Shown here piece by piece: positions 33,936 through 43,454 of a stretch of DNA of 64,000 bases. The stretch lies in the NCBI GenBank assembly GCA_017512485.1, contig JAFWGE010000024.1, positions 1-64,000 on the forward strand, written 5' to 3'. The stretch's first letter is position 1. The number at the start of each line of letters is the position of its first letter. The notes under the pieces are model-generated. The model saw nothing but the letters and a program-made list of their open reading frames with translations. It was not told where the DNA came from and searched no databases. This DNA comes from Oscillospiraceae bacterium (GTDB lineage: Bacteria; Bacillota; Clostridia; Oscillospirales; Oscillospiraceae). The position numbers were made by a program, and so were the translations under genes.

Positions 33936-35969
33936 TCAGAGAGCTGCAGGATCGACCATCAGGCCGTCCCACTGCGTATCACAGAACGGGCCGGGCAAAG
34001 TGGAACATCCCCGGGGGCGGGAAAAGAAGTCGCGGTCAAAAACGATATCGGAACCGTCCGGGGCTTCAAAACGCTGTTCCGGTTCAAATGCCTCTCCCAG
34101 GGTAGCAGTGCTTATCTGTTCGCAGTTGAAGGAGGAGAGCAGTTCACCGATGTCCGTTTCCAGATACCAGCCGTCGCCCCGTTCTGTCAGGGACAGTGAT
34201 ACCGGGTGGGAGACGTCCTCACGGGAGCCCTGTTCCGCTCTCCAGGGTCTTGCCCCGTTGAAGTATACGTTGCCCGCAGCCCATACAGGCAGGGGGACAT
34301 AGTATCTGTCACTGGCAGGGGAACCCATGCCGCAGTACCCCTCAAACTTGCTGAGCCACTCCTCATCTTCGGGGCAAAAATCAAATACGTGCAGGCCGTT
34401 GACAACGTTGCCTTCGTCCCACGGGTCGTCTTTCAGGTCCTCCATGCTTTTTACCAGGAAGGGGTCGACCTTCTGCTGTACGAAAACGTTGTTATAAAAG
34501 CGCATATCTCCGTGGAGAATGGACATGAATCCGGCTATATCGGTACTGTGGGGCGCGTGGTACGGGGTGTACCTGGGAGAGGGAAGGCTTAGGGAGCCAT
34601 TCTCTACGCCCCTGCCCACTGCGGATATGGAGCCGGCTATCAGATTATGTACAAAGGCGCAGCCCTGTGTAGCCAACCGCAGAGAGCGCACTGAAAGGAG
34701 AAGGTTATTGTCTATGAGGGTGGGGCCGTGGGATACTTCCACGAATATATCCTCTCCGTACCCCCCCAGAGCCTCTGAACGCATGAGATACGGGAAAGGA
34801 AGGGCGTTGTCGTGGAATAAGTTGCCTGTCACACGGGTCCCCTGGGCCTGCCAGTCCAGCCATAGCCCTCTGGTGCAGTGGTGTATATGGTTCCTCCTGA
34901 AGACCACGTCTATGGCGGCGTGCATCTTTATGCCGCCTATCTCCGCGCCGGAGAGATTCTGCTTGTTGTTTATATGGTGGATGTGGTTGTCTTCTATGAC
35001 GGAAAAAACTCCCCCCAGATGGCCCACTATGCCCGTTTGCCCACAATGGTGTATCTCACAGCGCCGTACGGTATGGGAGCCCACGTTATCCCTGGTCCAG
35101 CCCTCGCTGCGGGCCTGGCAGATACAGTCACGTTCCGTCTGGGTACCGTCCTTGAACTTTTGTTTAAGCCACTTGTTGTCGTTGGCAGGCTGGAAGTATT
35201 TTCCCAGAGAAATGCCGCTGCATTCGGATTCAGAAATATCACAGTCCTCTATTATCCAACCTTTGGACCAGTTGGGTCCTATCATTCCCTCTTGGTACGC
35301 CGTAGGGGGAGCCCACTGGGTGGCTGCCTTGCATATACGAAATCCACAGACGGTGATATATCCGACCCCGGTGTCGGCCGGCCAGAAGCAGTGCTTTCTC
35401 ACGCTTATCTCAACGTCCCTATCGTTGGGGTCCAGATCATGGAAGTTGGCCATTATCTCCGTACACGTACCATCTTCAGACAGTTGTGCGAACCACGTGT
35501 ACGTACTGAACTCCGGTTCCCAGGACGCAGGGGACTCCGCGGGGGAAAGCACTCCCTCGGGCCCTGAGGCTTCGTACATGGACTTTCCGTCCAGATACAC
35601 ATCCCCGGTGTGGGAGCACTGGCTTGGGATGAGCCAGTCACCGCTCACGGGGGTGGTGAAGGGATTACGGTCTGTAAACATCGAATTGGGTATCGAGACG
35701 GTCCAGACGCCCCCATCCCCGCGGCTCCAGTTCTTTATGCTCTCCGCCCCTGTGATGACCGCGGCGCCTTTTACCGCAGAACGGTAGATTATCCTGCGGG
35801 AGGGGGTGCCGGCGCGCCTGGGTTTTACCCACTCGCGGTATACTCCGGGATGGACCAGCACTTCGTCGCCCGGAAGCGCTGCGTCTGCTGCTTCCTGGAT
35901 GGTGCGGAACGGCTTTTTCGCAGAACCGTCGCCGAAGGGAAGAGAGTTGGCGTTCACGTGATAGATCAT
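33936..35969 (-). CDS. Right-handed parallel beta-helix protein, cytoplasmic
   Basis: A 677-aa protein. It opens with the beta-helix entry block known from DUF1565-type proteins (DGSAKKPFRTIQEAADAALP, EVLVHPGVYREWV), then a long run of short strands rich in His, Asn and Cys (VRRCEIHHCGQTGIVGHLGG, IEDNHIHHINNKQNL, VFRRNHIHHCTRGLW), the fold of polysaccharide lyases and glycosidases. A beta-sandwich-like C-terminus follows. There is no signal peptide with ATG at 35969, chosen for GGAGG seven nt upstream; a longer frame to 36161 lacks one too and has no ribosome site. So it should act inside the cell, perhaps on imported oligosaccharide. Specificity unknown. Confidence 0.8.
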   Translation of the reverse strand: MIYHVNANSLPFGDGSAKKPFRTIQEAADAALPGDEVLVHPGVYREWVKPRRAGTPSRRIIYRSAVKGAAVITGAESIKNWSRGDGGVWTVSIPNSMFTDRNPFTTPVSGDWLIPSQCSHTGDVYLDGKSMYEASGPEGVLSPAESPASWEPEFSTYTWFAQLSEDGTCTEIMANFHDLDPNDRDVEISVRKHCFWPADTGVGYITVCGFRICKAATQWAPPTAYQEGMIGPNWSKGWIIEDCDISESECSGISLGKYFQPANDNKWLKQKFKDGTQTERDCICQARSEGWTRDNVGSHTVRRCEIHHCGQTGIVGHLGGVFSVIEDNHIHHINNKQNLSGAEIGGIKMHAAIDVVFRRNHIHHCTRGLWLDWQAQGTRVTGNLFHDNALPFPYLMRSEALGGYGEDIFVEVSHGPTLIDNNLLLSVRSLRLATQGCAFVHNLIAGSISAVGRGVENGSLSLPSPRYTPYHAPHSTDIAGFMSILHGDMRFYNNVFVQQKVDPFLVKSMEDLKDDPWDEGNVVNGLHVFDFCPEDEEWLSKFEGYCGMGSPASDRYYVPLPVWAAGNVYFNGARPWRAEQGSREDVSHPVSLSLTERGDGWYLETDIGELLSSFNCEQISTATLGEAFEPEQRFEAPDGSDIVFDRDFFSRPRGCSTLPGPFCDTQWDGLMVDPAAL

Positions 35970-36102
35970 AACAAAACCTCCAGTTTTTGCACTCGGGGAA
36001 ATGGGACAGACCGCCCCGACGTATTTATACAGTTCATGAGTTTTGCGGAAATAATCCGTCCGCGGGAAGTGGCCTTTTGCTTTGGCCTTAGAATTATTTC
36101 CC

Positions 36103-36132
36103 ATTATACTATTTTGCGTACGAATTTGTCTA
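36103..36132 (-). promoter_or_regulatory. Promoter of the beta-helix gene
   Basis: Minus strand TAGACA (36127-36132), 18-nt spacer, TATAAT (36103-36108). Confidence 0.55.
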
Positions 36133-36150
36133 TTACCGCACACTCTGTAT

Positions 36151-36179
36151 TTGACATACATTTGCGCCGATGATATATA
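36151..36179 (+). promoter_or_regulatory. Promoter of the rRNA methyltransferase / dprA operon
   Basis: TTGACA (36151-36156), 17-nt spacer, TATATA (36174-36179), with TATAAT four nt further on. The leader up to 36262 has no clear terminator or riboswitch. Confidence 0.6.
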
Positions 36180-36261
36180 TAATCAGTGTCGCCGGATCTT
36201 GACCCGGATGACAAGCCGATATATGACGATATGACGGGATCCGGTGAGAGAGGTAGCTTGA

Positions 36262-37047
36262 ATGGACAGGGAACTCGGAAAAAACGGCCGTATGGCGGCC
36301 CATATCAGGAAGCTGTTTTCGGACGGCGGATACAGGAGAAGCTGCGGGCAGTTCGTATGCGAGGGAGACAAATTGCTGAAAGACGCCGTACTCTCCGGAG
36401 CCGAAGTCCTTACGGTGGTATATACCGACGGCATACGGCTGCCGGAGACAGCGGAAGGTACTGAGTTTATTCACTGCTCAGAAGAACTGATGAGGTCCCT
36501 TTCACCGCAGAAGTCGCCGCAGGGGGCGATGTTCATATGCGCCCTGCGTGAACGGGAAGGTCCCATCCCCCAGGGATTCTTGCTCGTCCTGGACGGGGTA
36601 CAGGACCCCGGAAACGTGGGCACCGTACTGCGCACGGCCGAGGCCTTCGGCGCAGCCAGCGTGATACTCTGTCCCGGGTGCGCGGACCCGTTCCTTCACA
36701 AGACGGTCAGGGCGAGCATGGGTTCCGTGTTCAGGCAGGACTTTCGCCTGATGACCAGAGAGGAACTTCTGCGGATTGTAGAAGACAGGGGAACGCATTT
36801 GTTCATTGCCGATGGGTATTCGGATATGACGATAGACCTGATCCCCAAAGGGAGCTGTGCCGTAGCCGTAGGGAGCGAGGGCTCAGGTGTCTCCCGTGAG
36901 CTCAGAATGGGGGCGGAAGGTTCTGTGAGGATCCCGATGAAAGGACGGTGCGAGTCGCTCAACGCGGCAGTGGCGGCGTCCGTGATCATGTGGGAAGTCT
37001 CGGGCAGACGGGGCAGTGCAGATGAAGGGAGGGCAGGCTGTGTCTGA
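36262..37047 (+). CDS. SpoU/TrmH-family RNA 2-prime-O-ribose methyltransferase
   Basis: A 261-aa SPOUT methyltransferase acting on rRNA or tRNA ribose. N-terminal substrate-binding domain (FVCEGDKLLKDAV, RSLSPQKSPQG), then the SPOUT knot with its three motifs: LDGVQDPGNVGTVLRTAEAFG, AVGSEGSGVS and IPMKGRCESLNAAVAASVI. This arrangement matches the RlmB/TsnR-like YsgA group; the exact target nucleotide is not decided by sequence. Its end overlaps the next gene by 8 nt, so translation is coupled. Confidence 0.88.
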   Translation: MDRELGKNGRMAAHIRKLFSDGGYRRSCGQFVCEGDKLLKDAVLSGAEVLTVVYTDGIRLPETAEGTEFIHCSEELMRSLSPQKSPQGAMFICALREREGPIPQGFLLVLDGVQDPGNVGTVLRTAEAFGAASVILCPGCADPFLHKTVRASMGSVFRQDFRLMTREELLRIVEDRGTHLFIADGYSDMTIDLIPKGSCAVAVGSEGSGVSRELRMGAEGSVRIPMKGRCESLNAAVAASVIMWEVSGRRGSADEGRAGCV

Positions 37048-38254
37048 CACCGTTTACTGGATATGGCTTTCCCGGCTGAAAGGCATGAGCCCGGCCAGAG
37101 CTGCGGCAGCCCTTACGGCGTGCCCGGATCCCGCAGACCTGTGGCGCATGGGGCCGCAGGAGGCGGTGCTGGAGGGAGTGCCGGCGGCAGCCGCTGACGC
37201 CGCTGTCGACAAAGATCTGGATGCCGCTAAGAGGATCGCTGAACGGTGCTGGGAGTTGGATATAACCGTTCTGACCAGAACTGATACGCGGTATCCGCGC
37301 AGGCTGCTGGAACTTAGGGACGCCCCGGCCGTGCTGTATTCGAAAGGGACCGCATTCGGACGGGAGGCGGTAATTGCCGTCGTGGGATCGAGGAACTGCA
37401 GCGAATACGCGTCCCGGGCGGCCACCAAGCTCTCTGCGGACTTGGCAAAGGGAGGGGCGTGTGTGGCATCGGGTTTTGCACGCGGTGTTGACACTCAGGC
37501 TGCCTGGGGATGCCTTTCCACGGGAGGGGCGGCGATAGGGATACTGGGCTGCGGAATAGATGTGGTTTATCCCCCGGAGAACGCGGAGCTGTATGAAAAA
37601 GCATTCGAGAACGGCCTGGTATTGAGCGAGTACCCGCCCGGGACTACTCCGCAGGCCAGATACTTCCCCGTGAGAAACAGGCTCATAAGCGGCCTGGCGC
37701 TTGGAGTGGTTGTGGTCGAGGCCGGGGAGAACAGCGGGTCCATGATAACCGCTTCCCTGGCAAAAAAACAGGGAAGGGACCTTTTTGCCGTGCCGGCAGA
37801 CCTGTCCCGTAAAGGCGCGGCAGGTTCCGTCAGGCTCCTTAAGGAGGGAGCCAGACTGGTTACGTGTGCGGAGGATGTACTTGGATTATACCGGGCAGAT
37901 TTCCCCGATGAACTCAGCGGACCGGTCCGGAACGATAATCTGATCTTACAGGGAGAAGAGATCTCTGCGATCGCTCCCCAACGGAGACCGGGCGCGCCCA
38001 GACAAGCACCGGTGAGGGAAAAAGAGATTGACAACACTGCTGTCAGCGATTATATTGACCTAAAAGAAAAAGCGGACGTGTCGGAATACGACTCCCGGCG
38101 GATAGTCCAGACGCTTCTGGACAATCCTTCGGATGCAGACGGATTGACAAGAAAGCTGGGTATTCCGGTGCGAAGGGTTATGAATGCCATTACCGTACTG
38201 GAGCTTGAAGGAAAAGTCAGGAGCGGACCGGGAGGAGTGTATTCCCTTATATAG
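37040..38254 (+). CDS. dprA: DNA processing protein DprA
   Basis: A 404-aa Smf/DprA protein that loads RecA on incoming single-stranded DNA during transformation. N-terminal helix-hairpin-helix-like part, then the Rossmann-like core: IAVVGSRNCSEYASRAA, CVASGFARGVDTQAAWG, IGILGCGIDVVYPPEN and GENSGSMITASLA. A C-terminal winged helix (SYDSRRIVQTLLD, VRSGPGGVYSL) is present. I chose GTG at 37040: GGGAGGG lies just before it inside the end of the upstream gene. It is followed 73 nt later by topA, the usual neighbour in Firmicutes. Confidence 0.93.
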   Translation: MSDTVYWIWLSRLKGMSPARAAAALTACPDPADLWRMGPQEAVLEGVPAAAADAAVDKDLDAAKRIAERCWELDITVLTRTDTRYPRRLLELRDAPAVLYSKGTAFGREAVIAVVGSRNCSEYASRAATKLSADLAKGGACVASGFARGVDTQAAWGCLSTGGAAIGILGCGIDVVYPPENAELYEKAFENGLVLSEYPPGTTPQARYFPVRNRLISGLALGVVVVEAGENSGSMITASLAKKQGRDLFAVPADLSRKGAAGSVRLLKEGARLVTCAEDVLGLYRADFPDELSGPVRNDNLILQGEEISAIAPQRRPGAPRQAPVREKEIDNTAVSDYIDLKEKADVSEYDSRRIVQTLLDNPSDADGLTRKLGIPVRRVMNAITVLELEGKVRSGPGGVYSLI

Positions 38255-38327
38255 GGAAGCATCGTCCGGCGCGGACCAATAGGATATAACGTTATTATCC
38301 AATATCATCTAACAACGGGAGAGTTGT

Positions 38328-40619
38328 ATGTCAGGAAAGAATCTTGTGATAGTGGAATCCCCGGCGAAGGCACATACTATAGCCAGGTACCTGGGCGGAG
38401 GGTACACGGTGAAGGCTTCAATGGGGCATCTCAGAGACCTGCCCAAGAGCAAACTGGGCGTAGATATAGATAAGGGTTTTGAACCGCACTACCAGGCTAT
38501 AAAGGGAAGGGAGAACCTTATAGACGAGCTGAGGACAGCCGCAGAACGCAGCGACAGGGTCTACCTTGCCACAGACCCTGACCGCGAGGGGGAAGCCATA
38601 TCCTGGCACCTTAAGGAACTGCTCAATCTTCCGGACGACAGGGCGTGCCGGGTCACGTTCAATGAGATAACGAAAAATACGGTGCTTCAGAGCATGAAGT
38701 CCCCGAGGCAGATAGATATGAATCTGGTGGACTCCCAGCAGGCCAGGAGGATACTTGACAGGATCGTAGGTTACCAGCTCAGCCCGCTCCTGTGGAGAAA
38801 GGTCAGGAGAGGGCTCAGCGCGGGCAGGGTACAGTCCGTGGTGACCCGTATGGTAGTCGACAGGGAGAACGAGATACGGTCTTTCATACCCAGGGAGTAT
38901 TGGAGTCTGGACGTAACATTCAACGCACCCGGAGGGGCAAAGTTCACCGCGAAGTATTTCGGAGAAGGCGGAAAGAAAGCGGAACTGGAGTCTGAGGAAC
39001 AGACGGACGCAATTATTGAGGACGTCAAAAAAGGCCCGGTAACAGTCTCTGCAATGAAGAAGGGCGAAAAGAGCAGAAACCCGTCTCCCCCGTTCACCAC
39101 GTCGACCATGCAGCAGGAGGCGTCCAGGAAGCTGGGCATGACCACGCGTCGGACTATGGCTGTGGCGCAGCAGTTATATGAGGGTATAGAGATTACCGGC
39201 AAGGGAGCGGTGGGACTCATAACATATATGAGGACCGATTCCCTGCGCATATCACAGGAAGCGTTAAACGCCGCTGCGGCGTTCATAAAAGGCAAATACG
39301 GGGCTGAATTCAGCCCGGCAAAACCGCGCGCATTCAAAAACAGCTCCTCTGCACAGGACGCCCACGAGGCGGTGAGGCCTACGGATGTCGCGCTGGAGCC
39401 GGACAGTATAAAAGGAGACCTTACAGCAGACCAGTATAAGCTGTACAGGCTCATATGGAGCCGTTTCATAGCGAGCCAGATGGCAAAGGCAGTTTATTCC
39501 ACGGCATCCATAGACGCAAAATGCCTGAGTCACGTTTTCAGGGCAAACCATCAGAGCCTTGTGTTCCCGGGGTTCCTAGCCGTATATGACGATCAGAAAG
39601 ACGACCCGGCTGAAAATACGGCCCCCCCGCTGCCGGACCTTGAAGAAGGCTGCGTACTCACGGCGGGGGACACCGTGAAAGAGCAGCACTTCACCCAGCC
39701 ACCCCCCAGGTATATGGAAGCGAGCCTTGTGAAAGCTATGGAAGAGAACGGGGTAGGCCGTCCGAGTACGTATGCAGCTACAATAGCCACCATACAGGAC
39801 AGGGAATACGTCGAGAAAAATGGTAAGACGCTCCAGCCGACCCCTCTCGGAGAGGTGGTCACGAAGCTGCTGGAGGAGAAGTTCTCTGACATAGTGGACG
39901 TGGAATTCACTGCCAATATGGAGAAGAGCCTTGATGGGATCGAGAGCGGACGGAGCGACTGGAGAGGGATCCTTGGAGATTTCTACAACGGGTTCAGCTC
40001 ATCCCTTGAGAAGGCGGAGGAAGAACTGAAGGACACACGGATAAAGGTTCCCGACGTGGAAAGCGATGAAGTCTGCGACATCTGCGGGCGAAAAATGGTG
40101 ATCAAAACCGGCAGGTTTGGACGGTTCCTGGCTTGCCCCGGTTTCCCGGAGTGCAAGTTTACGAAACCAATCGTAGTGGAAATGCCCGGCAGGTGCCCGG
40201 TGTGCTCCGGAAGAATACTTAAAAAGACCTCCAAGAAAGGGTACACGTATTACGGATGTGAAAAGAATCCATCCTGTTCTTTCATGACGTGGGACGTACC
40301 CACCAGGGAGGACTGTCCCGTCTGCGGACATACGATGTTCAAGAAACCGGGCAAGGGACATAAAAAAGCCTATTGCATCAATGAGCAGTGCAGCAATTTC
40401 ACACCGGAGGAGAAGCGGGGAGGCTACAGGAAGAGGGCCGCGGCGCAGTCCGGAAAGACGACCGGATCGGAAAACACCACGGCGGAAGAAACGGCAGCCG
40501 CGACCGATGGGCAGCCGGCAAAGAAGAAGGCCGCGAAAAAAACACCCGCAAAAACCGTATCCGGAAAGACTGCCGCGAAAAAGAGCCCCGCCAGGCCCTC
40601 GAAGACCGATAATGAGTGA
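38328..40619 (+). CDS. topA: DNA topoisomerase I
   Basis: A 763-aa type IA topoisomerase that relaxes negative supercoils. TOPRIM domain at the N-terminus (LVIVESPAKAHTIARYLG, then ATDPDREGEAISWHL with the metal-binding acidic residues). The catalytic Tyr300 is in GLITYMRTDSLRIS. Three C-terminal C4 zinc ribbons follow, beginning CDICGRKM, CPVCSGRI and CPVCGHTM. The last 60 residues are a Lys/Ala-rich, histone-like tail (KKKAAKKTPAKT), absent from many Firmicute TopA proteins and probably a DNA-binding extension. The stop overlaps the next start (ATGA type, 8 nt). Confidence 0.96.
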   Translation: MSGKNLVIVESPAKAHTIARYLGGGYTVKASMGHLRDLPKSKLGVDIDKGFEPHYQAIKGRENLIDELRTAAERSDRVYLATDPDREGEAISWHLKELLNLPDDRACRVTFNEITKNTVLQSMKSPRQIDMNLVDSQQARRILDRIVGYQLSPLLWRKVRRGLSAGRVQSVVTRMVVDRENEIRSFIPREYWSLDVTFNAPGGAKFTAKYFGEGGKKAELESEEQTDAIIEDVKKGPVTVSAMKKGEKSRNPSPPFTTSTMQQEASRKLGMTTRRTMAVAQQLYEGIEITGKGAVGLITYMRTDSLRISQEALNAAAAFIKGKYGAEFSPAKPRAFKNSSSAQDAHEAVRPTDVALEPDSIKGDLTADQYKLYRLIWSRFIASQMAKAVYSTASIDAKCLSHVFRANHQSLVFPGFLAVYDDQKDDPAENTAPPLPDLEEGCVLTAGDTVKEQHFTQPPPRYMEASLVKAMEENGVGRPSTYAATIATIQDREYVEKNGKTLQPTPLGEVVTKLLEEKFSDIVDVEFTANMEKSLDGIESGRSDWRGILGDFYNGFSSSLEKAEEELKDTRIKVPDVESDEVCDICGRKMVIKTGRFGRFLACPGFPECKFTKPIVVEMPGRCPVCSGRILKKTSKKGYTYYGCEKNPSCSFMTWDVPTREDCPVCGHTMFKKPGKGHKKAYCINEQCSNFTPEEKRGGYRKRAAAQSGKTTGSENTTAEETAAATDGQPAKKKAAKKTPAKTVSGKTAAKKSPARPSKTDNE

Positions 40620-41952
40620 TATTACCGTAATCGGAGCGGGCCTTGCCGGAAGCGAAGCCGCCTGGCAGCTGGCGAAAGCCGGACTGTCGGTCACTCTGGA
40701 GGAGATGCGGCCCAAGGAGATGACTCCCGCGCACAAAACCGGATGCTTCGCGGAACTGGTCTGCTCCAACTCGCTGAGGGCGGCTGACGTCACAAACGCC
40801 GTGGGCCTGCTGAAAGAAGAGATGCGCAGGATGGGGAGCCTGATAATCCGTTGCGCTGATATGAACCGGGTAGAAGCGGGGGGAGCCCTGGCCGTGGACA
40901 GGAACGCTTTCTCCGAATCGGTCACACGAGCCATCGAGGAAGAGCCGCTGATCGAGGTGAGGCGGCTCAGGGCCAATACGATACCCGACGGGCCGGTGAT
41001 AATAGCCACAGGACCTCTTACAGAAGGGACTTTCGCCAGTGCCGTGTGCGATTTCTTCGGAGGCATGGATTATCTCAGCTTTTACGACGCTGCGGCGCCG
41101 CTGGTGAGTTTTTCCGGCATAGATATGGGCAGCGCATGGTTCGCATCCCGCTACGGCAAAGGGGGGGACGACTATATAAACTGTCCTCTTACACGGGAGG
41201 AGTACTCACTTTTCGTCCGTGAGCTGGCATCCGCCAAACAGGCGCCGGTCCATGGATTTGAGGATTCCCGCGTCTTTGAAGGCTGTATGCCGGTGGAGAC
41301 AATGGCGAGGCGCGGGGAGGACACCCTGCGATTCGGACCGATGAAGCCCGTGGGGCTGGTCAGCCCATACACAGGGACGGTTCCATACGCGGTGGTCCAG
41401 CTGAGGAGGGACAACGCAGCGGGAAGCGTTTACAACATGGTGGGATTCCAGACACATCTTCTGTTCGCGGAACAAAAGAGGGTGTTTTCAATGATCCCCG
41501 CTCTCAGCAACGCGCAGTTCCTCCGCTACGGAGTGATGCACAGAAACAGCTTTTTGTGTTCCCCGGCTCTCCTGGACGACAGGTACAGGGCAACGAAAGA
41601 TCCCAGAGTGTCGTTTGCGGGGCAGTTTACCGGAGTGGAGGGATACGTGGAATCCGCGGCATCAGGGCTGTACGCCGCGCTTTCGGCCGCAGCGGATATA
41701 AAAGGACTCCGCTTCAGACCGCTGCCCCCGGAGACCGCCACTGGTGCTCTTGCGAGATATATCAGCTCGGCGTCCCCAGACAGTTTTCAGCCCATGAACA
41801 TCAATTTCGGGATCATTTCCCCCCTTGGTGAGAGGGTGCGGGGCAAAAAAGAGAAGAACGCCAGACTGGCGGAAAGAGCGTTGCGGATCATAGACGAATA
41901 CGTCCCGTGGCTCATGGATGAGGAGGGGGAAAACAGTGAGGATAGTGATTGA
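40612..41952 (+). CDS. trmFO: Methylenetetrahydrofolate-tRNA-(uracil-54-C5)-methyltransferase TrmFO
   Basis: A 446-aa flavoenzyme that makes ribothymidine 54 in tRNA using methylenetetrahydrofolate. N-terminal FAD loop DITVIGAGLAGSEAAWQLA, followed by the family-specific EEMRPKEMTPAHKTGCFAEL and VCSNSLRA. GQFTGVEGYVESAASGLYAA is the second FAD contact with a catalytic-region Cys further upstream. ATG at 40612 lies inside the end of topA, a coupling that is common in this pair. Its end overlaps plsX by 17 nt. Confidence 0.95.
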   Translation: MSDITVIGAGLAGSEAAWQLAKAGLSVTLEEMRPKEMTPAHKTGCFAELVCSNSLRAADVTNAVGLLKEEMRRMGSLIIRCADMNRVEAGGALAVDRNAFSESVTRAIEEEPLIEVRRLRANTIPDGPVIIATGPLTEGTFASAVCDFFGGMDYLSFYDAAAPLVSFSGIDMGSAWFASRYGKGGDDYINCPLTREEYSLFVRELASAKQAPVHGFEDSRVFEGCMPVETMARRGEDTLRFGPMKPVGLVSPYTGTVPYAVVQLRRDNAAGSVYNMVGFQTHLLFAEQKRVFSMIPALSNAQFLRYGVMHRNSFLCSPALLDDRYRATKDPRVSFAGQFTGVEGYVESAASGLYAALSAAADIKGLRFRPLPPETATGALARYISSASPDSFQPMNINFGIISPLGERVRGKKEKNARLAERALRIIDEYVPWLMDEEGENSEDSD

Positions 41953-42949
41953 CGCCATGGGCGGGGACAACGCCCCTGACGAGATAGTAAAAGGAGCGGC
42001 CGACGCCGCCCGTGAACTGGGAATTACAGTGGTCCTTACGGGAGACGAACAGACGGTCATGCAGAAGTTGGACGGGCTCAGTTATCCCAAAGGAAGTGTG
42101 GAGGTGGTTCACGCCTCGCAAGTGGTCCTGATGGAAGACGAGGGCCCTACGGTAATGAGGACCAAGAAGGATTCCTCAATGATGGTGGGACTCAAGCTGC
42201 TGAAGGACGGGTCCGCGGACGCGATGGTGAGCGCCGGGAATACAGGGGCTCTCCTGACGTGCGCCACCCTGACGGTGGGGCGTGTCAAAGGGGTGAGAAG
42301 GGCAGCCATAGCCACTGTACTGCCCACATCCGCAGGTCACTGCATACTTCTGGACAGTGGCGCCAATGCCGAGTGCACACCTGAGTTCCTGCTGCAGTTT
42401 GCATTTATGGGTTCATATTATGCGCGCATGGTCCTGGGATTGAAGAATCCCACCGTGGGCTTGCTGAACAACGGCACTGAGGAGATCAAGGGACCGCCGT
42501 CCCACAGGGAGGCACACGCCCTGCTCTCCGCTGCCGCCCAAGCCGGTGAGATCAACTTTATAGGGAACATTGAAGCGCGAGAAGTCCCGCGCGGCGGTGC
42601 CGACGTGGTGGTGGCGGACGGGTTTTCCGGAAACATACTTATGAAAGGCATCGAAGGTACGGCCCAACTCATAACCGGAATGATGAAGGAGATGTTCCTG
42701 AAAAACGCCCTGACCAAGATAGCAGCCCTTTCCCTAAAAGGACAGATAGCCGAGATGAAAGGGAAAATGGACTACAGGGAAGTGGGAGGAGCTCCGCTCA
42801 TCGGCCTTAAGGGGGGCGTAATAAAAGCACACGGCTCTTCTGATGCCAGGGCTATCAGGAACGCCGCGGCCCAGGCTGTCAGGTACGCGTCTTCCGGAGT
42901 AATAGGTTTTATCGGGGAAAACATAAGCCTCATGCAGACAGAAAAATAA
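41936..42949 (+). CDS. plsX: Phosphate acyltransferase PlsX
   Basis: A 337-aa enzyme that converts acyl-ACP to acyl-phosphate for phospholipid synthesis; a peripheral membrane protein. Landmarks: RIVIDAMGGDNAPDEIVKGA, VSAGNTGALLTCATL, LLDSGANAECTPEFLLQFA, GLLNNGTEEIKGP and DVVVADGFSGNILMKGIEG. I chose GTG at 41936 because GGAGGGGG precedes it and the family starts with M-x-I-x-DAMGGD. Followed by acpP and rnc as in most Firmicutes. Confidence 0.95.
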   Translation: MRIVIDAMGGDNAPDEIVKGAADAARELGITVVLTGDEQTVMQKLDGLSYPKGSVEVVHASQVVLMEDEGPTVMRTKKDSSMMVGLKLLKDGSADAMVSAGNTGALLTCATLTVGRVKGVRRAAIATVLPTSAGHCILLDSGANAECTPEFLLQFAFMGSYYARMVLGLKNPTVGLLNNGTEEIKGPPSHREAHALLSAAAQAGEINFIGNIEAREVPRGGADVVVADGFSGNILMKGIEGTAQLITGMMKEMFLKNALTKIAALSLKGQIAEMKGKMDYREVGGAPLIGLKGGVIKAHGSSDARAIRNAAAQAVRYASSGVIGFIGENISLMQTEK

Positions 42950-42960
42950 TTACGGTGGTA

Positions 42961-42988
42961 TTGACATATTATATGTTTTTGCTAATAT
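42961..42988 (+). promoter_or_regulatory. Promoter upstream of acpP
   Basis: TTGACA (42961-42966), 16-nt spacer, TAATAT (42983-42988). It would allow high acpP expression independent of the upstream operon. Confidence 0.6.
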
Positions 42989-43007
42989 GTAGATTGTCAT
43001 ACAGGCG

Positions 43008-43028
43008 CGGCGCCGTTGGGAGGCGCCG
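43008..43028 (+). promoter_or_regulatory. GC-rich hairpin in the acpP leader
   Basis: CGGCGCC (43008-43014) pairs with GGCGCCG (43022-43028). No T-run follows, so it is more likely an mRNA-stability or translation element than a terminator. Confidence 0.4.
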
Positions 43029-43074
43029 GATATCTCAAAACTAATTTGCGTTTTTGACGCATGGAGGGATTATA

Positions 43075-43314
43075 GTGATATTTAAAAGAGTCTGTGAAAT
43101 GATCGCCGAACAGTTCGGTCTGGATGAGGAAAGCATCACGATGGACACCCTTTTCCAGGAGGACCTCAGCGCTGATTCTCTTGACCTGGTGGAGCTCACC
43201 ATGGCCATAGAAGAGGAGTTTGAGATAGGCGAAATAGAGGACGAGGATCTTGTGGAATTGCGTTCGGTCGGCGATGTAGTGAACTACATCATGAACAAGC
43301 GCGGCGAGAACTGA
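43075..43314 (+). CDS. acpP: Acyl carrier protein
   Basis: A 79-aa acidic carrier protein that holds growing fatty acids on phosphopantetheine. The attachment site is DSLDLVELTMAIEEEF, with the Ser of DSL as acceptor. Start is taken as GTG at 43075 with GGAGG seven nt upstream; this gives the family's usual length and N-terminus (IFKRVCEMIAEQFG). Strongly expressed gene between plsX and rnc. Confidence 0.94.
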   Translation: MIFKRVCEMIAEQFGLDEESITMDTLFQEDLSADSLDLVELTMAIEEEFEIGEIEDEDLVELRSVGDVVNYIMNKRGEN

Positions 43315-43454
43315 CCTCAGCGGACTTTATTCATCCTGATCTTTACGCGGCCGACCGGTCACGGAGCAGCGCCTGACGGGGTTGTATCGCCCCGGGCAAA
43401 GCCCCTGCGATGGCGGCCGCATTTCGTTTGCGGTTTTACCGGATGGGAGCGGGT

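Noticed and set aside
35970..36161. A longer start for the beta-helix protein
   Set aside because: No ribosome site, and the extension overlaps the promoter boxes at 36103-36132; GGAGG before ATG 35969 decides the start.
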